Of a DNA stretch of 64,000 nucleotides, positions 1-9,539 are shown piece by piece. A program made the translations under genes and the position numbers. Below the pieces are notes generated by a model, which made no database searches, had not been told where the DNA came from, and saw only the letters and a list, made by a program, of their open reading frames with translations. The DNA is from Clitopilus passeckerianus. Its lineage: Eukaryota > Basidiomycota > Agaricomycetes > Agaricales > Entolomataceae. Location of the stretch: the NCBI GenBank assembly GCA_944990035.1, contig CALYLX010000113.1, positions 248,001-312,000 on the forward strand, written 5' to 3'. Every line of letters begins with the position of its first letter. The first letter of the stretch is position 1.

Positions 1-12
1 GGAACGAAAGTT

Positions 13-1344
13 CATCGCCAAATGTTTGTCGGTTACTTTGATAGTTGTCGGATGGTGCTGTGTAGCTTCATCGAGGAGTCATCGTTATGACTTCTTTTCT
101 CCTCTCTTTGTCTCTCCTACTTCTGCCTACATCCCTTCTGCTGGCTCGAGCTTCGGGTGGCTAGCCCTTGGCAGGCAGCTTTCACTCATTCTTCAGCCTG
201 AGCCTGACGGGCGTCTGGCATGGGGCGACGGGTGGTTTATTGAACGGGAGTCAGTCCTTCCGCAGTGGACGTTGGTGTTATGGAGGGGCTTCATGCCCTT
301 TCGGCTAGTTCCCGATAGAGGGGCTTGGGGTGATAAGGGGAGCAGACGCCTGTTCCGTCGAGGAAGGAAGGACTACTGCGACGGGCGGGAACTGCTGTGA
401 TGCCTCCTCCTGAGCTGGATTGGGTTGGTGTTGGAGAGATGGCGGCGGTTCGTGAAGCTAGGATGTCCGAGGCGGATGGGGAAGCACGAAGCGATCGTCA
501 TTCGATGATTTGGGAGGTAGAAGAGTATGACTTGGAATGGAGATAGGTTAGAGGACATCCCGAGCGTCGTCAAGGAAACGACATACAAGATGCGAATCCG
601 CGGTACATAGACCTGTGAGGCGGCCCTACCAAGTCGAGAACTCTTTGGTTTTGGCCTGTTGCAAAGGAAGAAACCGTGAGGTTGTGAAGATGCTTGGGGA
701 GTAAGTGATGCCCACCTCAAGCGCCGTAATGCAGAAAGGGGGATAGGTCAGTCATAAGAATGCCGTGCCATTGAAACGGAAGACCATGCTGCAGCTGATC
801 TGGCGAGGGCAAGGAAACGTGTGCATCTTCTCCACAGCAAACACTTGCCTATGCCGATGGTTCGCAGCGACGCTCCGGACGAGTTTCATGCCTAGACGTA
901 TCAGGGGGAGGCATGAGTGACGAAAGTCGTAGGGGTACCTTGAGCTTGTACACTTACCCCTGGACATGTGCAGAAGTTCCAAAGCAACGTGTCTTCGGTA
1001 ATGGTTCTAGACTCGGCAAAAATCTCTGGCTGCTGTGTGGAAGGGTCAGGGATTAGTGTCAATGAGGGATGGAAAGGTGTAATACGCACCCGGACGTGAA
1101 TTATGACCAGCTCCGAGAATAAAGGTCGCTCAAAGTTCAACATTCATCTAGCATATCTGCTCTTGTCGACCAAGGGAGATGAGTCGAGAGAGTCGAAGAT
1201 GTATTTGCCCGGTTTATTCAACTTTAACTGAGGTCGCTTGAGAATTTGAGACTGAGGGCAGCGAATGAAGACACGCAGGTGAGAAAAGTCGTGAGAAAAT
1301 CCTGCTCCCACCGACTCCAAGTTGCTGCAAAACTCAGCTCCTAC
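13..1344 (-). repeat. Left arm of large inverted repeat
   Basis: Read on the minus strand, this stretch matches 11,603-13,040 read on the plus strand along its whole length, with many substitutions and small indels; the right arm is about 100 bases longer. Outer edges are sharp: the shared sequence starts at catcgccaaatgttt (13) here and ends at the complementary tttggcgatg (13,040). Inner edges are at gtaggagctgag (1344 and 11,603). Both copies keep two intron-like blocks (gtgcgt...cacacag and gtaagt...cgtctag), so the unit may once have been a spliced gene. The short open frames in the two arms are similar but not identical, and I recognise no protein family. Neither arm ends in inverted termini of its own. 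Confidence 0.85.
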
Positions 1345-2258
1345 TCCTTGGTCCATCATGATTGCAAGACCTTCAAAGGCTCTGCAACCGCAGAGTCAGC
1401 CATAAGCGCAACTGGTTTCTAAGCCCTCCGTATATTGCCGTCATCGTGCTCACCGACGAAGAATGGGATGCCCAATACGACTCCCTTCTCCCAACATTGC
1501 TCGAGCTCTTCCAGGGTACAACAACCCCCCCCCCCCGCTCTTGCCTCTAAAATTATCTCGATTGTCAGGCAGCACCCTACTTCTGCATGCACAGATGCGC
1601 TTGCAACTACTCTCATTGGCGCGGCGTGTTCCGTGCCGAAGTCTATCGACATCTTTGTACAGGCTGTATCCTCCCAGCTGGGACCCATCCACTGGTCAGG
1701 GAGCGAAAGCAACTTCCTCGATGTAATTGAGACTGAGTTCTATGATAACCTCATTCCATACCTCTACGTGCCGAAACGAACATCCTCAACCAATAAAATG
1801 ATCCAGCCTTCAAATCAGATCCTCGCTGCCGCTGTGTTGACCGGATCGTCCTACCAGCATGGCCTGGCCCAACAAACATCCTTTCCATTACGCGCGGTAT
1901 ACCTTGGACGATAAATCTGAAAATCCCGTTCACGAGGTCGCCTTTGTTGTGGCATGTCTTATTCTCGCCATCATATGATGGCGGGGACGCTGAGTTCACC
2001 AGATAGAAGACGTTGTGCAAGCATTGAAAGAGAATGCTCGGATTAATGAGATTCAAGCCCAAGAACTGCTTCAGGTATGTTTTGTCTGGTACTCGACGTC
2101 AAACTTTCCTCATTTCCAGACATCCCAAATGCCGAGAACGATTTCGCCAAGTCATACACCTCGGAGGAAGCATGGATCGTACGAACTGGACCTCCCGGAG
2201 GAATCCAAGATACCATCCTCACAAATTTCTAAGCCTCTACTCTAACCACCCCCCCAAC
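1345..2258 (+). other. Unresolved stretch with coding-like fragments
   Basis: No complete gene is visible. The plus strand has coding-like pieces at 1362-1550 and 1435-1914 in different frames; the frame change falls at a run of 12 C (1525-1536). A further piece at 2015-2245 contains a possible intron (gtatgt...tttccag, about 2074-2119). The pieces do not close into one reading frame with splice sites I can find, and no family is recognised. They may be remains of a displaced gene. The 3' end of BCP1 abuts at 2259. Confidence 0.3.
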
Positions 2259-4205
2259 CTACTGCCTCGCCCCATACACCTCCCCCAACCTCCCTACCAA
2301 CTCCCCCCACTTCCCCGCCTCTATGAGCACCATCCTACCCCTCACATCCAGCCCAAACGCATCCTTCGGCCTGGCCTCGCCCTCCTTCGCATCATGGTCC
2401 GTCGGCGCAGTCGTCAGCTTATAATCCAACGAGTGCAGCGCTAGAGATTGAAGAAGCGCGTCTTCAGGGTGGAATGGGTATATCCCATCTTTCGAGGCGC
2501 CGTCTTCGTTTGCGTTGGGTTGGGTTGAGGAGGAGTTGGGAGTGGTCGTGGCGGCAGGAGAGGAGAAGGTTCCCGATGGGTGTGAGACTGAAGGTCGAGA
2601 TTTTTTAGCGCTTGGTTTTGGACGAGTGGGACGTGAGGGCGCGGAGTTCATTAGTGCGGATTCTTCGTCCGGAGAGAGGTGGTATGTTCGTGAGATGAAG
2701 AGGAGGTGGGAGAATGTGTATGGTTCGCCCTGGATGATGAGATAGAGTTAGAGGTTAGTGAATTGTCACGGTGATGGGTAGAGGAGAGAATATGAAAGGG
2801 AATAACGAATGGATAAAGACATGACTAAAAGAAATTAAAGGGTGATCTGGTACCGGACGACTGATGGGAAACTCGACGACGACGACAAGGACGGGAGCTT
2901 GTTGAAGCCTTGGAATGAGAATGACACTCGGAAGGGGGAGACACGACTTGGAAGTGGGAGACGTCGGCACCACGCGCCATCCTCAAAGAAGCACCGGCGC
3001 AAGGAGCACCAAAGCAGTGGAAACCAAACCAGACAATCCCCGAGTCAAAGCGATTGGAACGGGAGGGGCAGCGACGAGAGCAGCGTATGGGTGGCTTGAA
3101 GTAGAGCTCGAACATTATGGGGAGTCAAACCAACCACCTCTATGGTGATAGGGTCGAGGATACGGAAGGGGGGTGAAGACGCCCGAAACGAGAACAGTAT
3201 GGAGGAGAGAAGACGCAGATGGGGGTGGACGAAGGGAGGAAGGGAGCGTTAGATGGAAGACGAGGGTTCCCGTGGTGGAAGATACGCTCGCTCGTTCATC
3301 GTTCATCGTCCACTTCGGCCGGAATATCCCCCATATCTATTCCCTCTCTGTCCGTCTCAATCCCTACTTCCGACCCCAACGCCTCTCCCCTTCCATCTCT
3401 TCCACCTCCATCTCAACCCTCGGTAGGAAGGTAGGAATGCCATGCCTCTCGATCTCGATCTCAAAAAGATTTATGAGAGTGCGGGGGTGAAGATGATACA
3501 CGGATGGGGAGGTAGTTCTGTGCCGGAGATGGAGAGTTCTATACCCACGTTCCAGACGCGACGGTAGAGACGACGAAAAAATACAAAAAGAACGAACGAT
3601 AGAACCAGAAGCCACTCACATCATCACAAGCCCACTTGACCTCCCTCCCCAACATCTCATACATCGGCGGAACGACCTGCACCGGCATATTAATCAACCT
3701 CTCACTAACCACTAATCCTACATGCTGCTGCGTCTGGTTGAACAGCTGTGACAACGTTTCGTGGAATGCTTGTGCTTGAGGCGAGGTAGAGGAGAGGGTT
3801 TGCGTTTTTTGGAGGCAGTAGTTTGCGATTGCTTTTATAGATGGGTGGGTCTGTTGTATGGGTATAAGCGAGAGGGAGAGGGAGAGGAAGGCAGGAACGC
3901 ACATGATGAACATGCATATTCAACACCGTCAACAACGCATAGGGATCACTCTCAATCCCATCCGTCTTGATCGTCGTCCCCACCGTCGGCTGACTCAATA
4001 TCAGATCCACCAACTCATTCACTTGAAGCAAATGCGCGTCCCTCCCAAACAGCTGCCCCAAAAGTCGTTTAAACGCATGAAAGTCGATTTGTGGGTTTGG
4101 ATCGAAAAAGTCGAAATCGACGTTGATGAGGGAGACGGCGGAGGAGTCCGAGTCCGAGGCGTCTCGTTCGTCGTCTGAGCGAGTGTTGTTTTTGCGTTTT
4201 GACAT
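2259..4205 (-). CDS. BCP1: BCP1 family protein (ribosomal protein chaperone / nuclear export factor)
   Basis: Exons 4205-3903, 3850-3620 and 2729-2259 join in phase to 334 residues, near the usual length. The start was chosen at MSKRK, after which an acidic Ser/Asp stretch leads into the family core: VDFDFFDPN, DFHAFKRLLGQLF, LILSQPTVGTTIKTDG and ESDPYALLTVLN in exon 1, then LFNQTQQHVGLVVSERLINMP and YEMLGREVKWACDD in exon 2. Exon 3 has GEPYTFSHLLFISRTYHL, a Ser/Pro-rich linker, DGIYPFHPED and a C-terminal GKWGELVGRLGEVYG. In yeast Bcp1 is essential, chaperones Rpl23 and is needed for nuclear export of Mss4; the human homologue is BCCIP. The first intron is 52 bases, but the second is about 890 (2730-3619), far longer than any other intron here. 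It starts 232 bp from PUT1, which is transcribed the other way. Confidence 0.93.
2730..3619 (-). other. Exceptionally long intron in BCP1
   Basis: The donor GTGAGT (3619-3614) follows ...WACDD and the acceptor ...CATCCAG precedes GEPYTF. The flanking residues are contiguous in this family, so no exon should be missing in between. The stretch is GC-rich and has plus-strand open frames, for example 3173-3490 (105 codons), which match nothing I recognise. It could be an inserted sequence, a nested transcript, or a retained ancestral long intron. Confidence 0.7.
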
Positions 4206-4437
4206 GAAGGAAAAAAGAAGAGAGATGAAGAGATTATCCAACTCGGCGTCCTCGGGATCAGTTCATCCAGCCAATCAGCTTCCACTGCCAAGTCCAAGGT
4301 AATCTTATCTCTGAATGGTTGAAAGTAAGATCCGTGGTTAAGATCCATCCTCTCGGATTCCGTATCTAACCCGAGGAGGTTTGAAGCAAGGATGACGTTG
4401 TATATAATCTGCTCAACCTCCCTTTGGTTCTTCTATC
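4206..4437. promoter_or_regulatory. Divergent promoter region BCP1/PUT1
   Basis: The start codons of BCP1 (4205, minus) and PUT1 (4438, plus) are 232 bases apart, so the promoters must be shared or overlapping. A TATA-like TATATAA lies at 4401-4407, about 31 bases before the PUT1 start codon. No other element is identified with confidence. Confidence 0.6.
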
Positions 4438-6790
4438 ATGTTAGCTCCGAGGACACTCCTGCGTTCTCTCCCCCGTCGCCCTGTGCTGCATAGATTCACC
4501 CACACCTCCTCCCCTCCTCCTCCCCTCCTCCGCCCTCGCCGAAAACTCCTCCTCTACTCCTCCCTCTCCCTCTTCTCCCTCTCCCTTCTCACCCTCCACC
4601 CCTCCCTCGCCGGGCTCATCCACGCAGACTCCCCACTAACCGTCTCCCTCTCCCCCGGCGAAGAGTACTCCGACACCTCCCTCGCTTCGCTGATAAGAAG
4701 CTATGTTGTCTTCACCATGTGTTCCTTCCCCAGACTCGTGGACGCCAGCCCGTGGTTGATGGAGCTTGTCAACGTCCCGGTGGTGGGTGCGGTGGTTAGG
4801 GGTGTGGTTAGGGTTACGTTTTTCGGACATGTATGTTTCTCTCTCGCTTTTGACGATTCACTGATGGAGAGGATAGTTCGTTGGAGGAGATACAGTCGAA
4901 CAAACCGTCCCCCTAATCTCAACCCTCCGTCACGCGAAGAAAGGGACTCTGCTCGCGTACTCGGTTGAGGTGGACGAGAGTGACGCAACTTCTTCCTCTT
5001 CCTCCTCCGCCTCGACGTCAAATCTCAATAATGGAGTCCCGCCGCACCAGAAACTCATCGACGAGATGACACATTCTATAGAAGTCGCAGCAGACTTTGA
5101 AGACACCCTCCAAAGTACCGGAGCCTACGGAGAGAGGAGAACATGGGTGGCAGTTAAGCTGTCTGCACTCGTCCCAGACCCCCAATCCCTCGTCCGCCTC
5201 TCAACATACATAACCCAACACACACCGCCCTCACCCGTCCCATTCCCAGGCAACCCATCCCCATCCCACGTCGCTCTCCTCACTTCCTCCTCTTCCACCT
5301 TATCCACCTCCTCTCCCTCTTCCTCCTCGCCCTCTTCCTCTTTTTCAAAGTTCCACCCCCTCACAGAACAAGACCTGCACGACCTCAAGAACCTATATAT
5401 AGAGTTACGCAAACTATCCCAGAAAGCCTCCGACCGAGGCGTCAAGCTCATAGTCGACGCCGAATACACTTGGTACCAACCCGGGATCGACCTCTTCGTG
5501 CGGGGGCTGAGTGGGGAATTCAATCGACTCCCAGTCTCAGGCGGGCGTGCAGACGCGGAACAACCAGTCGTATACGGAACATACCAAGCTTACCTGCGTC
5601 GGTACGTCCCCTTCCCCTTCTTCATCCCATTTGGGAGTTTCTGATATTGAGAGTTTCGTACTTTACTTTAGGACACCGCATCAGATTCGTGCTGCACTTG
5701 AAGATGGGCGTAGGGATGGGTATGCGTTGGGAGTCAAGTTGGTTAGGGGGGCGTATCATCCGCATGAGGTTACTGCGTGGAGCTCCGCGCATGGCGTACC
5801 TTCCTCCATCCTCGATAACCGGGAGAAGGAAGACGGGAATAAGAACAAGGCCAAATCCGTTTCGATATCGCCAGATACGAAGAGGCCGCCGGTATGGGAG
5901 AGGAAGGAGGATACGGATGCGTGCTATGACGAATGTGTGAGCATCTTGGTTGATGCTGTGAAGAAGGACATCGAGACCTCCGCCGCTTCCTCTTCCTTCT
6001 CAATTGCTGCGTCGCCGGCAGCTGTTGGGAAGGCTGTTAAGAGGTGGATACCGTTCTCGTTCTTCGGTTTTGGTTCTTCCTCCTCCACAACCTCGACTCC
6101 GGCCTCAGCCTCGACCTCGACACCTGGACCTTCAACCGCCTCCAGCCAACCAACGATCGGCGTCCTCTTCGGCACGCACAACTGGGAGTCCTGTCGACAC
6201 CTTTTGAGGGAGCTCGGGAGGAGGCGGTTGGCGGAGGTCGTTACCGCTCCATCGTCTGAAGAAGATACTGATGAGGGCAGAGGTGGAAACATGAAGGAGG
6301 CCATAGAGATAGGTGATGACGTCGTCGTCCGAATACCCTCCTCGGTAGTATCCCGCATCGCAGTCGGCCAACTCTTCGGCATGAGCGACGACCTAACAAA
6401 CTACATGGTCAAACGAACCCTCACCGCCGACGGGACACCGTTTGTGGTCAAGTACGTGCCGTATGGTGCGTTGGCTGAGGTACGTTCATATACTCTTTGA
6501 CTTCTGTTCCCTTTTCCTTCAGGGTAGTGGCCTAACTATTCCTTTCCTTTCATGCTTTTCATTGCCCCTCCCGTTCTTCATACATTCTCCTTGCTGTTCT
6601 TTGCCATAGTCTTCGCCCCGTTGCTACCTTGAACATAATGTTCACATGTTGACTCTTTTCCCTACTCTAGGTCATGCCATACCTCTCCCGACGCGCGATC
6701 GAGAACAAGTCGGTCCTTGGAGGTGGGGCCGCTGCGTTGGAGAGACAGAGGGCGGGGAGGGAGATTTGGAAGAGGGTGTTTCGAGGGTGA
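4438..6790 (+). CDS. PUT1: Proline dehydrogenase, mitochondrial
   Basis: Exons 4438-4830, 4877-5601, 5672-6479 and 6671-6790 join in phase to 681 residues. The enzyme oxidises L-proline to pyrroline-5-carboxylate with FAD and passes electrons to the respiratory chain in the mitochondrion. The N-terminus is Arg/Ser-rich (RTLLRSLPRRP) and is followed by a hydrophobic segment (about 37-60), as expected for import and inner-membrane association. Core motifs, in order: TWVAVKLSALVPDP, GVKLIVDAEYTWYQPGID, YALGVKLVRGAYHPHE, IGVLFGTHNWESC, QLFGMSDDLT and the C-terminal YVPYGALAEVMPYLSRRA-IENKS signature. Ser/Thr/Pro-rich insertions interrupt the core at about residues 150-165, 230-260 and 505-530, making it longer than average. 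Intron 3 (6480-6670, 191 bases) is longer than its neighbours. Fragments of the 3' half are duplicated downstream at 7030-7205 and 8600-8795. Confidence 0.95.
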
Positions 6791-7029
6791 ATTTCTCGGG
6801 AGATTATTTCTTTGGGCTTGTTCATCTTTCGGTGTGAACCGCCGGTGTACATAGAGCAGATGTGATTCGTCTAATTTCGACTGGTATAGATTTTGATATT
6901 GCACGCATTGATTGGGGCTTATGGTCGGAAAAACTCCATGGCTAGGCTATGGTATCCATCAGCTGTAGGGTATTTGAAAAGATGCTAAAGGGTGGATGGA
7001 TGTCGTTCTCCGCCTCGCCCTCACGCCGC

Positions 7030-7205
7030 TACCATCCGTACTTTCATTGCCTCCCCCCGTTTTTCATACCTTCTCCTTACTTCTCCTTGCCATCACATGT
7101 TGACTCTTTCCCTACTCTAGGTCATGCCATACCTCTCCCGACGCGCGATTGAGAATAAGTTCTACGGTTTAGGATTGGAGGGAGATTTGGAAGGGGGTGT
7201 TTGAA
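7030..7205 (+). pseudogene. Relic of PUT1 intron 3 and last exon
   Basis: The end of PUT1 intron 3 and the start of its last exon recur here almost unchanged (cacatgttgactc, ccctactctag, then gtcatgccatacctctccc), followed by a shortened tail ending gggtgtttga. The middle of the exon is deleted, and the copy has no upstream exons in place. The duplication is partial and non-functional. The bases between the PUT1 stop (6790) and this relic hold no other gene. Confidence 0.8.
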
Positions 7206-7795
7206 TAATAATTTCGTGATGGTTAGTGACTTGCCGGCTATTGACATTTCTTGGTGGATTTATGCATGTCATTCAGTACATACGCTGGCGGAAGTTGTGT
7301 ACAGTCATGACTCTGGAATTAATAATGCAAGTAACTCCTTTCATGAGTGGATTTTTTTTAAATGCTTCAAGCGTCAAGTCTCGTACGTCAATCTCAGCAG
7401 AGCTTGGATTGGACACCTACATATTGTAAGTCAAAGTCAAGTTACAGCTTCCCGCCAATGCGCCAATCTTAGTACATGCCCCCTCTACATCTGTTCTCTC
7501 TCCTTCTCCTCTTTTTGCAAGCACTTTCGAAGCTCTTCCTTCCATATCGATGGGTGGGCGCCAGGAGTCTGAGCTCATCTAACATGGTAGCATTAGCTCC
7601 ACCCGTATTGTCATCGACTCCGACATCTGGGGGAGAATGATGGTGGGCGTGTGTGGTCTCCGAATTCAAATGCAAGGTTCTTCGATAAACACCAATGCGG
7701 TGCAAAAAAAGTGGCGACAAGAGGAGACGAGGGTTCATGTGCCTAAACTGGATTTAATATAGCCTTAATACTCCTAAAACACTGCCAATGATTGT
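7206..7795. other. No gene seen
   Basis: AT-richer sequence between the two PUT1 relics, upstream of the small gene at 7796. Short open frames only; nothing supported. Confidence 0.5.
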
Positions 7796-8419
7796 ATGGA
7801 AGAACTCACCGATCTCTCCTCAGGCAAGACAAACTACCTTGATCTTCATCAACCACACACACCACTTTGCGCCACTTCACAAAGCCTTCCCTCCGAAGTT
7901 ACAACGGCCGCCCCCGCCCAACCTAATTTTCCCATCCTGGCGCAAAGTTTAACAACCGCTGCCCAACACGTCGCGCTGGTATCAAACTTACCAGCATTCA
8001 ACATACAAAATGCTCTGCACCAAATAGAGCAGCACCTGCAACAACTTAACAACCAGGTCGGACAGATCCTTGCATTGTACGTCGAGAGCGTCTTTCAACC
8101 TGGATTTTGATGCTGATTATGAGATAGCCAGGACCTCTTCCCCATACGCCTGCAAAACGGGAGCGCCTCGCTGCATGCCCCGCTGGTTTACCCGCCTAAC
8201 GTAGTTTTACCTCCTGGGGCTCCTGTCCTCAAGCAAGACTTGCTTAATAGAAGCGGTTAGTCTATCACTCGGCTTATGTCTTTAATGGCTTCAATTAACA
8301 GTATACCAGTAAATGACTGTCAGGCAACAGCACATGCCCTGGGTCTTCCCCCACTTCCAGGTGCCTCTGTTGCTGTTAGACGTCAGCAACTCGCCGGTTA
8401 TCTTGGAGTCGCGCTGTAG
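7796..8419 (+). CDS. Small conserved-looking protein of unknown function
   Basis: Exons 7796-8076, 8128-8255 and 8310-8419 join in phase to 172 residues; the introns are 51 and 54 bases. The first exon encodes a polar region with an amphipathic stretch (ALHQIEQHLQQLNNQVGQIL, about 75-93). The middle exon carries RLQNGSASLHAPLVYPP and LPPGAPVLKQDLL, and the last has ATAHALGLPPLP and VAVRRQQLAGYLGVAL at the C-terminus. I have a vague recollection of short basidiomycete hypothetical proteins with the same NxSASLxAPLxYPPN and RRQQLAxYLGV pattern, but no function. No signal peptide or membrane segment. The gene sits between two PUT1 fragments, so it may have arrived with that rearrangement. Confidence 0.7.
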
Positions 8420-8599
8420 ATTTGCAAGTTACAGCAAATACAAATATGTATTCTACAAAATGTCTTGTCCAAGCATCTAGTAACAGGCTGCACTGGCAAT
8501 ACTATCTATGTAATCTTGTCACTCGATCTGATAATGCAAGGTGGCATTGGAACAACACCTCTCGTGCTTCTTCACCAGTTGATGGGAAAGCTTCCTTTG

Positions 8600-8795
8600 T
8601 TCTTCAGCTCTTCCTCCAGGTCCCCAACATCAATCCAACAACCCTACCATTGACGTTCTCCTCCGCACACACAACTGGAGATCATGCAGACACCTTTCGA
8701 GGGAGCTAGGGAGGTCCGGGCGCACGCAGAGAGATAGGAAACGATGTAACCCTCGACAGTAGTGGAGAGGCATGCAGTCGGGCAACTCTTCGGTA
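8600..8795 (+). pseudogene. Relic of PUT1 exon 3 (C-terminal part)
   Basis: It corresponds to PUT1 bases around 6140-6385: the GTHNWESCRHLLRELG-coding region (here cacacaactggagatcatg and cagacacctttcgagggag) and further on gagataggaaacgatg and gcagtcgggcaactcttcgg. Several deletions and frame changes rule out a product. This exon-3 relic lies downstream of the exon-4 relic at 7030, the reverse of the order in PUT1, so the fragments were rearranged or copied separately. Confidence 0.75.
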
Positions 8796-9428
8796 AGCAT
8801 TGTTCCTTTTCTGCCCTTTACCGCCTTCTTCCCTTCTTCTCTAATTCATATCATACAGCTGCGGTCGCCACCTGGTTCAGACAGGAGTTATCTCCCGCAA
8901 CATCATCTGGAGGGCCTGAAGTCAGCCAACCTGACCTTTTGGCCTCTTACTCGAAGCCCGTCGGGTCGGGAGAGGCCAGAGAAACATGAAGGACATACTC
9001 ATCATCCATATTTATGCGTAATTAAGAACATTTACGATTTGAAAAGTATCGGCCTCGAGGAGAAGAATGTAAACCAACTTCCACAATCCTTCGATACGGC
9101 AAATTTCGCCCTTCAGGAAGCCCACGAGACTACACTACGTTCCAGTCCGGACCCATTTGGGGAGTTTCGGGTCTCGTGGCCTCGGTTGACTTCATCGGTC
9201 TCTTGGAATGTTTCTTCACATGATAAGCCGGGGAGGCCATGCTTTGCTCCCCCACTCTTCTCAACCCTGGCCCAGACTCGCTGACAACGTCCATCGAACC
9301 AAGAGCCTGAGAATCCACGAAGGTTCAAACTCCAGCGTGTTGCAGTTCTAGATCACGTCAGCGATAGCACTGGAAGATCACTTCTGGCGCCGATATCGTT
9401 TTCCAACGGAAAACCTTGGGAAACCGGC
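8796..9428. other. No gene seen
   Basis: Gap between the PUT1 relic and the hairpin-like element; only short open frames. Confidence 0.45.
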
Positions 9429-9539
9429 CAAAGAAACCTGTCATCCCCTTCCAGCATGTGTTTCCCTCAGAAAAAAGGCAAGAAAACACGCCTTTTTACC
9501 ATAGAAACCGGCTAGAAACAGCTATAACAGGTTTCTTTG
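9429..9539. repeat. Hairpin-like element with 13-bp inverted ends
   Basis: CAAAGAAACCTGT (9429-9441) is exactly complementary to ACAGGTTTCTTTG (9527-9539), 111 bases end to end. The interior repeats GAAACCGGC and GTTTC words. It resembles a small MITE-like insertion, but I see no clear target-site duplication. The NACHT gene at 9512 reads into it and takes its stop codon from it. Confidence 0.5.

Noticed and set aside
2015..2245. Plus-strand gene with an intron upstream of the BCP1 stop
   Set aside because: The intron is plausible, but the frame that looks most protein-like downstream does not join in phase with the exon before it.
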